Shown: positions 46,274 through 54,217 of the stretch, in pieces | How the letters are laid out: the number at the start of each line of letters is the position of its first letter | Numbering within the stretch: position 1 is the stretch's first letter | NCBI RefSeq assembly: GCF_001983165.1 | Contig: NZ_MNPU01000038.1 | Span: 1-56,867, forward strand | DNA: 56,867 nucleotides | Origin: Pseudomonas gessardii | GTDB lineage: Bacteria > Pseudomonadota > Gammaproteobacteria > Pseudomonadales > Pseudomonadaceae | Reading direction: 5' to 3' | Program-made: the position numbers and the translations under genes | Notes under the pieces: generated by a model | What the model was told of the DNA's origin: nothing | The model's input: the letters and a program-made list of their open reading frames with translations, nothing else | The model's database searches: none

Positions 46274-46990
46274 TCAATCGGTGGTGCTGGGGCTCCAGAA
46301 GGCTTGTACCACCAGGGTCGAGCGGGAAATCCGCGCCACCAGGGCGTCCAACTCGTCACCATCGACCGAGTTGGCGGCCAGCGTGGCTTCGATCTCCACC
46401 TCCTCAGTGCCAAAGGTCCGTACGTCGACATCACTGGCCGGGTAGTTGCAGCGCGCCAACTCCGATTCCAACAAGGCCATCACCGCCTGCTGCTGGGTAC
46501 GCCGGGCGATCACGTAAAGGATGTTGGTCACCTCGGCCGACACCACGTCCAGGGGCTGGCGGTTGATGTTATTGACGATCGGCCGCAGCAAGGTGTTGGC
46601 CGCCAGCACAAACAAGGTGCCCAGGAGCGCCTCGATGATCAGGTCGGCACCGGCACAGGCGCCCACTGCCGCGGAGGTCCACAACGTGGCGGCGGTATTG
46701 AGCCCGCGTACATTGCCCTCCTCACGCATGATCACCCCGGCACCGAGAAAGCCAATGCCGGACACCACATACGCCACCACCCGCACGGCGCCTTCGGCAC
46801 CACCGAGGCGATTGGCCATATCGACAAAGATGGCGGCCCCCACCGCCACCAGCACGTTGGTGCGCAGCCCTGCCGTACGCTGGCGGAACTGGCGTTCAAA
46901 GCCGATCAGGCCACCGAGAATAAAGGCCGCACTGAGGCTGACCAGGGTGTCGATCAAGGAATCCAGATTGATATTGTTGAGGGCCTGCAT
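46274..46990 (-). CDS. MgtC/SapB-family inner-membrane protein
   Basis: A 238-residue membrane protein. Its N-terminal half has the MgtC hallmark helices: SAAFILGGLIGFERQFRQRT followed by GLRTNVLVAVGAAIFVDMAN and GIGFLGAGVIMREEGNVRGL then NTAATLWTSAAVGACAGA. A soluble ACT-like C-terminal domain (about 150-238) follows. MgtC proteins help survival in low magnesium and modulate the F-ATPase in several bacteria. Ribosome site AGGGAG. The 317-base gap upstream to pvdA holds a hairpin at 47279-47300 but no gene. A leader for magnesium sensing was looked for and not convincingly found. Confidence 0.88.
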   Translation of the reverse strand: MQALNNINLDSLIDTLVSLSAAFILGGLIGFERQFRQRTAGLRTNVLVAVGAAIFVDMANRLGGAEGAVRVVAYVVSGIGFLGAGVIMREEGNVRGLNTAATLWTSAAVGACAGADLIIEALLGTLFVLAANTLLRPIVNNINRQPLDVVSAEVTNILYVIARRTQQQAVMALLESELARCNYPASDVDVRTFGTEEVEIEATLAANSVDGDELDALVARISRSTLVVQAFWSPSTTD

Positions 46991-47278
46991 GATAAATCTC
47001 CCTTTGATTGCCCGCAGAATCCGCGTCGAAAAAAAGGGGGATCAGGCAGCCACCAGGACGGTTCGCTACCCCAATACCGCTTCTCGCTTTATCGGCGAGA
47101 CAACGGCATGCAAATGCGCGTCAGCTGGCCAAGCCTGGTCGACAACTGTCACTCGAAAGTCTGTTCACGAAGGTCTGCGCTATGGTTGAAAACCGGCGCA
47201 GCTTACGCCCGCAGTCTGAAGGAAGAAAGTGACAGAGCAGCGAATCGGCGGGTTCTTCAGCAAGGGTTCAGCCAGGGT

Positions 47279-47300
47279 CGCTCCCGCAGGCGCGGGAGCG
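47279..47300. terminator. Hairpin downstream of pvdA
   Basis: CGCTCCCGC and GCGGGAGCG, separated by 4 bases, form a perfect GC-rich stem 8 bases after the pvdA stop (minus strand). There is no T-run, so it may be a 3' stabiliser rather than a full terminator. Confidence 0.5.
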
Positions 47301-47307
47301 GCCGCTG

Positions 47308-48645
47308 TCAGCTGGCGGTGGCCAGCAGCCGGTCACGCACCGAGCGCCCCTGGCCCAGGCGTCGGTCATGCTCATGCAGCGACGCGGCAATCTCATCGGC
47401 GCGAATCGGCAGGATCGACAGCAAGGTATCGCTCAAGCCATGGCTGGCCTGGCTGAAGCCCTGCATGTAGATACCGGCCTTGCAGCGCTCGTCGGTGACC
47501 ACGCGGTAATCGCGGCTCACGTCAAAGTCCCCCATATAGGCCTCAAGTGGCGCCAGCAACTGGCGATGCATCTGGCGCTCATAGCCGGTGGCCAGGACCA
47601 CCGCATCGTAGTGGTTGAGCACGGTTTCACCAGTGGCGTTGTGACGCACCAGCAGCTCGATGCCCAGGGGCCCGGCGCTGGCTTTTTCCACGGTGGTCAG
47701 GGTGCGGAATGCGTGGCGGGCGATGCCGGAGACTTTCTGGCGATAGAAGATCCCGTAGATGCGCTCGATCAGGTCCAGGTCCACCACCGAATAGTTGGTG
47801 TTGTGGTACTCGTTGACCAAGCGCTCGCGCTCGCTGCTGGGCTGCTGGAACACCAGGTCGGTGAACTCCGGGGAGAACACTTCGTTGACGAACGGGCTGT
47901 CATCGGCAGGCTTGAGGGCCGAGCCGCGCAGGATGATATCCACCTGCACCGAGGGGAAGCTGTCATTCAGATCGATAAACGCCTCGGCCGCGCTCTGCCC
48001 ACCGCCGATGATTGCAATGCGCATCGGCTTGCCTTCCAGGCACGGCTGCTGGGCCATGCGCGCCAGGTACTGGGAATGGTGGAACACCCGCCCGTCCTCC
48101 TTGAGCGCCTTGAACGCTTCGGGAATCCTTGGCGTACCACCGGCGCTGACCACCACCGAGCGCGCGGTGCGCACCAGTTGCTCGCCGTGGGCATCGCGGG
48201 AGATCACCCGCAGCGCCTCGACCTGCTGCTGATGCAGGATCGGCTCGATGGCCAGCACTTCCTCGCCATAGCGGCTCTGCTCGGTAAATTGCCCGGCGAC
48301 CCAGCGCAGGTAATCGTTGTACTCCATGCGGCACGGGTAGAAGGTGCCCAGGTTGATAAAGTCCACCAGGCGCCCGTGGGCCTTGAGGTAATTGACGAAG
48401 GAATAGGGGCTGGTGGGGTTGCGCAGGGTCACCAGGTCCTTGAGGAAGGAAATCTGCAGCTCGCTCTGGCTCACCAGGGTATTGCCGTGCCAGCGGTAGT
48501 CGGCCTGCTTGTCGAGAAACAGCACATCGAGCTTGCCCTGGGCTTTCTCGCGCTCTTGCAGGGCGATGGCCAGCGCCAGGTTCGAGGGACCGAAACCAAT
48601 GCCGATCAGGTCGTGAACCGCGGGCGATGCAATTGCCTGTGTCAT
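47308..48645 (-). CDS. pvdA: L-ornithine N5-monooxygenase (pyoverdine synthesis)
   Basis: A 445-residue flavin-dependent N-hydroxylase that makes N5-hydroxyornithine for pyoverdine. FAD-binding DLIGIGFGPSNLALAIAL at the start, the QSELQISFLKDLVTLRNPTS stretch, the NADPH-binding IAIIGGGQSAAEAFIDLN and the ATGYERQMH C-terminal motif are all diagnostic of PvdA/SidA-type enzymes. The start MTQAIASPAV at 48645 is the family start. A PvdS-type promoter box lies about 90-110 bases upstream. It stands alone here without other pvd genes nearby. Confidence 0.93.
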   Translation of the reverse strand: MTQAIASPAVHDLIGIGFGPSNLALAIALQEREKAQGKLDVLFLDKQADYRWHGNTLVSQSELQISFLKDLVTLRNPTSPYSFVNYLKAHGRLVDFINLGTFYPCRMEYNDYLRWVAGQFTEQSRYGEEVLAIEPILHQQQVEALRVISRDAHGEQLVRTARSVVVSAGGTPRIPEAFKALKEDGRVFHHSQYLARMAQQPCLEGKPMRIAIIGGGQSAAEAFIDLNDSFPSVQVDIILRGSALKPADDSPFVNEVFSPEFTDLVFQQPSSERERLVNEYHNTNYSVVDLDLIERIYGIFYRQKVSGIARHAFRTLTTVEKASAGPLGIELLVRHNATGETVLNHYDAVVLATGYERQMHRQLLAPLEAYMGDFDVSRDYRVVTDERCKAGIYMQGFSQASHGLSDTLLSILPIRADEIAASLHEHDRRLGQGRSVRDRLLATAS

Positions 48646-48730
48646 TCCAGTGTCCTCTGGATAAGCCCCGTGGCAGTGGGGCGGAAAGCCTGGGCGACCT
48701 GCTGAACAACAGGCCATGTGTTGATAGGAA

Positions 48731-48754
48731 ACGAGGACAATGAAAAAAAATTTA
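48731..48754 (-). promoter_or_regulatory. Iron-starvation (PvdS) box before pvdA
   Basis: On the minus strand TAAAT is followed by exactly 16 bases and CGT, the consensus iron-starvation (IS) box bound by RNA polymerase with the ECF sigma factor PvdS. It is placed about 85-110 bases upstream of the pvdA start, so pvdA should be expressed in low iron. Confidence 0.85.
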
Positions 48755-49152
48755 AGGCGCGCACCTTATTGAGCGGCTCGCCCATTCGGTAATGCTTCAT
48801 TTCCCAGATCCTGTACTGCTCGACCCCGGCGAGGGGAATAATCAGGGGTTCGGCAATCTTTGAACGAGACAGGCCTTCAACTTCACGCAACAGGAAGCCT
48901 CCATGATACATGTGTTTGAAGTTCGCCGAGCCCTCACTAACTTCGGCCTTAATTTGCTAAAAAACACTTTGGTATTTCTGCGGTTGGGATTCGCCGGGAA
49001 CGAATCGGCTTAAGAGTATCCGGCGCGTGTTTGCCTGCCCCTCGCCGGCTAAATTCCGAAAGCAAAATATTTTACTCTAGGGCACCCACACCAACCTCGC
49101 AAATACAACATCGATTTTTTTCAGAAATCGCAAATATCTGGAGCAATGCCTC

Positions 49153-49181
49153 TTGACATAGGCAAAAACCAATTGTAAAAA
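49153..49181 (+). promoter_or_regulatory. Candidate sigma-70 promoter for the exporter/biosynthetic cluster
   Basis: TTGACA (perfect -35) at 49153-49158, a 17-base spacer, and TAAAAA (4 of 6 matches to -10) at 49176-49181. It sits 39 bases before the LysE-type gene in strongly AT-rich DNA. The rest of the 48755-49152 gap holds no gene. Confidence 0.55.
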
Positions 49182-49220
49182 ACAAAAATTCAATTTGCAT
49201 ATCTTCAGGTGGGTTAACAA

Positions 49221-49844
49221 ATGGATTTGTCGACACTCATGCTTTTTGTACCGGCTTGTTTTGCTTTAAATTTAGCGCCCGGCCCAAATAACCTCCTCTC
49301 AATTAATAACGCGGCCCACCATGGCTTCACGGCATCTTGTTTTGCCGGGATTGGAAGGCTGATTGCTTTTACGATAATGATCGCTTTGGCTTCTGCTGGA
49401 CTTGCCGCCGTCATCTTCGCGTCGGAAACAATCTTCACGATCATAAAAACTATCGGAGCTGTATATTTGATTTATCTGGCCTATAAACTATGGACCAGTG
49501 AAGGCTTTACCATGACTCAAATAGAAAATGGAGCCAAGGTAAGAATTTTTACACTAATGCGCCAGGAATTTCTTGTTGCAATCGGAAACCCAAAAGCAAT
49601 TTTAATTTTTACAGCATTCCTCCCTCAATTCATTGTGCCGGACCAACATATTTCTGCACAATTTATAACGCTAGGAGCCATGTTTCTAGTCCTCGAATGG
49701 ATCGCCATTGCGATTTATGCATACCTTGGACTGCACCTTCAGCGCTGGCTCGCCGGAGCGAAAGCAAAAAAACTATTCAATAGAGTCTGCGGCTCACTTC
49801 TTGGGGGTGCTGGCCTAGCCCTTCTGGTTGCGAGAAATGCCTAA
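49221..49844 (+). CDS. LysE/RhtB-family amino acid exporter
   Basis: A 207-residue membrane protein with six hydrophobic helices. The LysE/RhtB N-terminus is clear: FVPACFALNLAPGPNNLLSI (the LxPGPN-type motif). It has a central GAVYLIYLAYKLWTS and a helix pair with FLVAIGNPKAILIFTAFLPQ, as in RhtB/LeuE. Members export amino acids or amino-acid-like compounds. AGGTGGG ribosome site. It is the first gene of the acquired cluster and is most simply the exporter, and perhaps the self-protection, for the product made by the downstream genes. Base composition is low-GC, unlike the iol and pvdA genes. Confidence 0.87.
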   Translation: MDLSTLMLFVPACFALNLAPGPNNLLSINNAAHHGFTASCFAGIGRLIAFTIMIALASAGLAAVIFASETIFTIIKTIGAVYLIYLAYKLWTSEGFTMTQIENGAKVRIFTLMRQEFLVAIGNPKAILIFTAFLPQFIVPDQHISAQFITLGAMFLVLEWIAIAIYAYLGLHLQRWLAGAKAKKLFNRVCGSLLGGAGLALLVARNA

Positions 49845-49989
49845 GTCATCAGACTTCTAGGGCAATCAAAATTTTATTGATAATAACTCCTAAGAAATAA
49901 GTTTTGCTGTCGTATAGCGTCAAGGAGATCTATTGCTCTCGCAATTAACGGCATGAAGCCACTACCACCCTATTTTAATGGATTAAATC

Positions 49990-51435
49990 ATGGGTTTCCT
50001 CGGAACTTCAAACTGCATTGCGTTGTTCAGCGAGCATATTGCAACGCACACTGCTATGAGACTACAAGACCCTCGGGCATCTAATTGGCCAAGCGTTATC
50101 AATGGTCCGTTATTTATTGATCGCGCTTATGATTGGGCTAAAATTTTTTTTATAGCAGAACCCGTAAACAACTCTCCAATATTGATATTGATGAGACTAG
50201 GCGTAGAGTCTGCCAGCCTGCTCTTGGGCGCGCTACAGGCCGGTCTATTTCCCATACTCATGAAACCGACCACTCCCATCCACTTAGTGATTGAGGCCGT
50301 ACGAGAGTCTTCCTGCTCCTTAGTCGCAGTGCCATCCGGGCTACGGCTTGAAATTGTAAAGTATGGATTCATACCCGTGAGCCAAGGGGATGACTACGCA
50401 ATCCTTCGGTCACCCTATCATTCGTTGCCTCATTCAGTGTTAGGGAATACCCCTATAATTGGAATACTTAGTAGCGGCTCGACCGGAAAACCAAAGGTCA
50501 TCGTTCACACCTTAGATAGAGTCCTACACAACGCCATACTGCATGCAAACTCCATTGGACTTCGTGAAGAAGACACCGTAGCCCTGACGCTGCCGCTGAA
50601 CTTCAGCGCAGGCTTGGTCGCTGGCTTATTAAGCACCCTGGTAACGGGCGCAAGCGGGATTTTCATTGACGCCCAAAAGATCAATCCGCGCAGGCTGCTT
50701 CCGCAGCTGAGTGTTTCTGTGTGCATGGCTACGCCAGCGACAATTATGAGCATGTACGACACTACCACCCTAGGCAGAGCAAGAATTGTAACTGTTGGTG
50801 GTGATGCGATTAACTATCGCCTTGCCTCTGGACTAATTGAGAGTTGCGGAAAAACCACCGAGATTTACTCTACTTACGGAATGACCGAAGCCGGCCCGCG
50901 CATCAGTAGTTCAATCATTACACGAGAAATTCTAGAGCATTACAATGCAATTCCCTTGGGTAAGCCCCTTGAGGGTGTTCAACTAGAAATCAGAGCAACT
51001 GACACAGTGGCTGGTTCAGGCGAACTTCTCGTCAATACACCGACCGCAATGTACGGTTACCTGAATCAGTCGTTGGAAAACCCTACCACTCAAGACAAAC
51101 CATTCGGAACCATTCGAACAGGCGATATTTTCAAATTGTTGAGCGACGGCATGTTATTCGTCGGTCGCTCTGGGCGTATCATTGTGCGAGGAGGGGAAAA
51201 TATCTATCCCGCTGTTATTGAGTCAGCTATTTTAAAACACCTGGATATCGACGATGTCTGGGTTACTGCTGAACCAGATGAATTACTGGGCCATGTCCCC
51301 AAGGCATATATTATTGGTAATCGAGAGATAGAAACCAATTACATGGCCAAAAAACTTCGCCAGGTTCTGCCTTCTTCTTATATTCCGGCCATTTGGGAAT
51401 ATGCTGAAAAGCTCCCAGATCACGCCAAAAAATAG
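49990..51435 (+). CDS. Acyl-AMP ligase (ANL superfamily), cluster loading enzyme
   Basis: A 481-residue adenylate-forming ligase. Core motifs are present in order: ILSSGSTGKPKVIVHT (A3, residues 159-174), YGMTEAGPR (A5), GDIFKLLSDG with the ribose-binding Asp (A7), GRSGRIIVRGGENIYPAVIE (A8) and a C-terminal LPDHAKK with the catalytic Lys (A10). It would adenylate a carboxylic acid and pass it to a thiol, most likely the carrier protein encoded 64 bases downstream. No peptide-synthetase domains are attached. Its start lacks a good ribosome site, so translation may depend on the upstream message. The substrate acid is not predictable. Confidence 0.87.
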   Translation: MGFLGTSNCIALFSEHIATHTAMRLQDPRASNWPSVINGPLFIDRAYDWAKIFFIAEPVNNSPILILMRLGVESASLLLGALQAGLFPILMKPTTPIHLVIEAVRESSCSLVAVPSGLRLEIVKYGFIPVSQGDDYAILRSPYHSLPHSVLGNTPIIGILSSGSTGKPKVIVHTLDRVLHNAILHANSIGLREEDTVALTLPLNFSAGLVAGLLSTLVTGASGIFIDAQKINPRRLLPQLSVSVCMATPATIMSMYDTTTLGRARIVTVGGDAINYRLASGLIESCGKTTEIYSTYGMTEAGPRISSSIITREILEHYNAIPLGKPLEGVQLEIRATDTVAGSGELLVNTPTAMYGYLNQSLENPTTQDKPFGTIRTGDIFKLLSDGMLFVGRSGRIIVRGGENIYPAVIESAILKHLDIDDVWVTAEPDELLGHVPKAYIIGNREIETNYMAKKLRQVLPSSYIPAIWEYAEKLPDHAKK

Positions 51436-51498
51436 ATATAAAATTTGGCGCTGAGCCAATGTAGAGGGATCCCCCCTCGCCCAACCAGGAGATAAGTA

Positions 51499-51747
51499 AT
51501 GACCGACAACGTAATTGAACAAAAAATCCGTAATTTCTTTATCGAAGACATGGTTAAAGATAATGTACGGGATACCGCAAGCACTGACGAGCTGGATCTT
51601 GATAGTCTGGACCAAACTGAACTAAGGGTTTTCCTTGATGAAGATTTTGGCATTAAATTCTCTGAACTGCCAGATATTGATCCATTTACCACTATCCAAG
51701 GAATTGTAGAGTTCATCCAAAAACATGCTCGTGTTGAAACGATCTAG
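51499..51747 (+). CDS. Acyl carrier protein
   Basis: An 82-residue stand-alone carrier protein. The phosphopantetheine attachment Ser36 is in ELDLDSLDQTELRVFLDEDF, the typical DSLD motif with acidic flanks, and a final helix (IDPFTTIQGIVEFIQKHA) completes the four-helix bundle. Strong AGGAG ribosome site. Its place between the ligase and the aminotransferase suggests that intermediates are built and aminated while tethered to it. It is not the housekeeping AcpP, whose motif and charge pattern differ and which sits with fab genes. Confidence 0.88.
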   Translation: MTDNVIEQKIRNFFIEDMVKDNVRDTASTDELDLDSLDQTELRVFLDEDFGIKFSELPDIDPFTTIQGIVEFIQKHARVETI

Positions 51748-51759
51748 CGAGGATTTGAC

Positions 51760-53160
51760 ATGGATAAGGTATGGGAAGCGGGGCTTCGGAAAGGAAAACT
51801 AGAGATTCAATCCTTACCTATCGAACTTCAATCCTGCGTGAGCAGTGGCGATGGAGTAGCTGATCACTATGGCGGAAGGACAAATTTCACTTTTGTAGAA
51901 CAGCGGGACGACCGCATTCTTATTCTCGAGAAAATAGACAGCGATTACGCTCAAGCGCATACCGCTATCAATATGACGGGCGGATATGGAACCGGTATTT
52001 TAGGAAGTGCCATAAATGAACTCGCCTCCTCGCTTCCGGAAATTGTAAATAGGTCAGTTACCACCAACGACGAATTTCATTCGGTGGAACGACGTCAGTT
52101 GGTGTCCAACATAAAAAAAATGATTGCCTCTCACACTGGCAGTGAGGAAGACCAATGGAGCATCACCTTTACAAGTACAGGATCCGAAGCCATGGATCTT
52201 GCACTGCAATTGGTGTACCTGGAGGGACTCAACCTGACCACCGGCGTCAATTCGCGTCATAAAAAAGATATCGTATTAGCTTGCCATGGCGCTTGGCACG
52301 GCTGGTCTCAAGGTCCAAATCAGCTGTTAGATCGAAAGCAATTTACCGAAGGAGTACCACGCATTCGAGATCTGGAAGTGGTTTTTCTTCAGTACGGCGA
52401 TGTTGAAAACCTACGCAGTCGGTTCGCAGACTATAAAGGCAGGATTCGTGCTATATCGGTAGAAGGTATCCTGGGAGACGGAGGTGTCATTACCGCCTCC
52501 TCCGAATGGTGGTCCGAGCTTTTCAAACTTGCTAAAGAAGAAGATGCTCGAATTATTGATGATGAAATCCTGACAGGATTTCGCACCGGAGCAATGCTGG
52601 CACTTCCCAAAAATCTGTCGCCTGATTGTATTACGCTCGGTAAAGCTCTCGGATTTGGACTATTTCCAATGTCTGCGGTAGTTTGGAGAAATGATAGGCT
52701 TTCGCTACGAGCAGGAATTGGTGTTCGAACGTTCAACGCTCGTCCTTTTCAAGCAGCAGTGGTAAATGCTGGCATTGAAATCATTCAGGGGCGGGAGCTT
52801 TTCAAACGAAGTACCCATATTGGCTCTAAATTATTAGAAGAACTTTCTTCGTTGCTGACGCTCTACCCTACGATACTCAAGGCCATACGCGGAAAAGGCT
52901 TATTCATTGGACTGGAACTGAATGGCACCTTCGCTCGACGGGGTAGAATGGTAAGAGATACACTTTTACGTCACGGCATTTTGACAGAAATCGAAAGTGG
53001 CATTTTCAATCGAAAAGTCCCGAAAGAGAAGCGAGTCAACGAAACTATTCGAATTACGCCTCCGCTGACTATTTCTGATGAGTCAATAGCAGATGCTATG
53101 CACGCTTTGAAACTGGCATTGGTGGAGATCAGCAACGCTTCCGCAACAAGCGTCGCATGA
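51760..53160 (+). CDS. Class III PLP aminotransferase (glutamate-1-semialdehyde aminotransferase-like)
   Basis: A 466-residue PLP enzyme. Visible marks are INMTGGYGTGILGSAI, TFTSTGSEAMDLALQLVYL (cofactor phosphate region), ACHGAWHGWSQG, RIIDDEILTGFRTG (Asp that contacts the pyridine nitrogen) and ITLGKALGFGL with the Schiff-base Lys295. This is the glutamate-1-semialdehyde aminomutase/AMT fold group, members of which aminate carrier-bound beta-keto acyl chains in lipopeptide synthases (mycosubtilin type). Its place after the carrier-protein gene supports such a role. Its stop overlaps the thioesterase start (ATGA). Confidence 0.83.
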   Translation: MDKVWEAGLRKGKLEIQSLPIELQSCVSSGDGVADHYGGRTNFTFVEQRDDRILILEKIDSDYAQAHTAINMTGGYGTGILGSAINELASSLPEIVNRSVTTNDEFHSVERRQLVSNIKKMIASHTGSEEDQWSITFTSTGSEAMDLALQLVYLEGLNLTTGVNSRHKKDIVLACHGAWHGWSQGPNQLLDRKQFTEGVPRIRDLEVVFLQYGDVENLRSRFADYKGRIRAISVEGILGDGGVITASSEWWSELFKLAKEEDARIIDDEILTGFRTGAMLALPKNLSPDCITLGKALGFGLFPMSAVVWRNDRLSLRAGIGVRTFNARPFQAAVVNAGIEIIQGRELFKRSTHIGSKLLEELSSLLTLYPTILKAIRGKGLFIGLELNGTFARRGRMVRDTLLRHGILTEIESGIFNRKVPKEKRVNETIRITPPLTISDESIADAMHALKLALVEISNASATSVA

Positions 53161-53561
53161 CTCATTTCACGTATAAGCGCCACCTCCATCATTATGAAAC
53201 AGACGCTGATGGCGTCTGCCATTTTTCCAATTACTTGAGGATATTTGAAGAGGCATTTGAGTTTTCCCTGACGCAGGTAGGCTTCGCAACAGCGAAGCTA
53301 GAGCACGGCTTTGCCGTGGTCGGTTTACAAGCGGACTACACGTATCCGTTACGAGCAGGAGATGAGTTCAGTGCAAACATACATTTTCCACGTATAAAAC
53401 GCTCATTTTTAGAAGCTCACGTTTCTATACACATGGGAGTTAACCATTGCGCGTCCATCAAAGCCAAGTTAGCAGCAATAGATCGTACAACCAACAACTC
53501 GGCTTCGTTAGCCTCGTTACTCCGTGAAAAATTAATAACTCTAGTTATGGAGCAGCCATGA
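53157..53561 (+). CDS. Hotdog-fold acyl thioesterase (YbgC/4HBT type)
   Basis: A 134-residue hotdog thioesterase. The motif YETDADGVCHFSNYLRIFEE contains the 4HBT-type catalytic Asp16 and the following Phe/Asn-Tyr pattern. It also has FAVVGLQADYTYPLRAGDEF and a regular hotdog sheet. It would hydrolyse a carrier- or CoA-bound acyl thioester, releasing the free acid. It overlaps the aminotransferase (ATGA) and the next gene (ATGA), so the three are tightly co-translated. Confidence 0.85.
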   Translation: MTHFTYKRHLHHYETDADGVCHFSNYLRIFEEAFEFSLTQVGFATAKLEHGFAVVGLQADYTYPLRAGDEFSANIHFPRIKRSFLEAHVSIHMGVNHCASIKAKLAAIDRTTNNSASLASLLREKLITLVMEQP

Positions 53562-54127
53562 GTCCTAATAGCTTTTTGCAAATTATCAACTATGACGGCC
53601 CGAACAAGGGAGGTATTGGCCATACTGATTTAAAAAAGTACCTTCGTCACAAACATCCGATGATTGGGGTAGACCAAGTCGTCAAACATGACTTTGAAGC
53701 GGGTTGGCTTCACGCACAGAGGGCCGTCTCGAGTTCTCACCCTGCGTTTGAAGGGCATTTTGAAGACGCTGCAATTTATCCTGGTACAAACATGGCCCAG
53801 GACATCATCCAATTAGGTATCGTTCTATTCCTTGGTTCCACCCGCCCATTGGAAGGGGAAGGTCGAAATCAGGAACTTTCAGCCGTGTCAGATTTGAATC
53901 TGAAACTGGGCCATCCGGTGCCGCCAGGCATTCTACTTGATATCGCCCTCTGGCGGACAGGTGGAAAAGGTGATCACGCGATTCGATTCGCTTTCGAGGC
54001 GCGGGTCCGGGACTTTCCCTTTTACGAAAAGACTAACCAGCTTGGAGTCTCATTCAAAGCAGCTATTCAAGGTGACGCAGAACTAGTACGAGTGAAGCGC
54101 AAAGTTTATTCAGGAATCGGTTTTTAA
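53558..54127 (+). CDS. FabZ/FabA-like hydroxyacyl-ACP dehydratase with altered active site
   Basis: A 189-residue hotdog protein. LRHKHPMIGVDQVV matches the FabZ N-terminal motif, FEGHFED keeps the catalytic His67, and YPGTNMAQDIIQ matches the PGxxxxE region. The residue 14 positions after His67 is Gln81 instead of the usual Glu/Asp, although Asp82 is adjacent. It may therefore be a binding/isomerase protein or a dehydratase with shifted chemistry. It starts 4 bases inside the thioesterase gene. A strong hairpin follows it at 54142. Confidence 0.8.
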   Translation: MSPNSFLQIINYDGPNKGGIGHTDLKKYLRHKHPMIGVDQVVKHDFEAGWLHAQRAVSSSHPAFEGHFEDAAIYPGTNMAQDIIQLGIVLFLGSTRPLEGEGRNQELSAVSDLNLKLGHPVPPGILLDIALWRTGGKGDHAIRFAFEARVRDFPFYEKTNQLGVSFKAAIQGDAELVRVKRKVYSGIGF

Positions 54128-54141
54128 TTTTTGACTGTTGC

Positions 54142-54164
54142 GAGAGGCGGATAGACCGCCTCTC
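54142..54164. terminator. Hairpin inside the biosynthetic cluster (possible terminator or attenuator)
   Basis: GAGAGGCGG and CCGCCTCTC form a perfect 9-bp stem with a 5-base loop (ATAGA), followed by TATTAAAATC, in the 90-base gap between the dehydratase-like and ketosynthase genes. It could reduce read-through or protect the upstream message. No long T-run follows. Confidence 0.5.
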
Positions 54165-54217
54165 TATTAAAATCAATAAGCAGCAAAATTTAATTGCGTA
54201 TTTAAAATGGAGTTTTC

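Noticed and set aside
46991..47307. Magnesium-sensing leader (M-box or leader peptide) before the mgtC-like gene
   Set aside because: No conserved M-box pieces and no proline-rich leader peptide seen; only a hairpin near pvdA.
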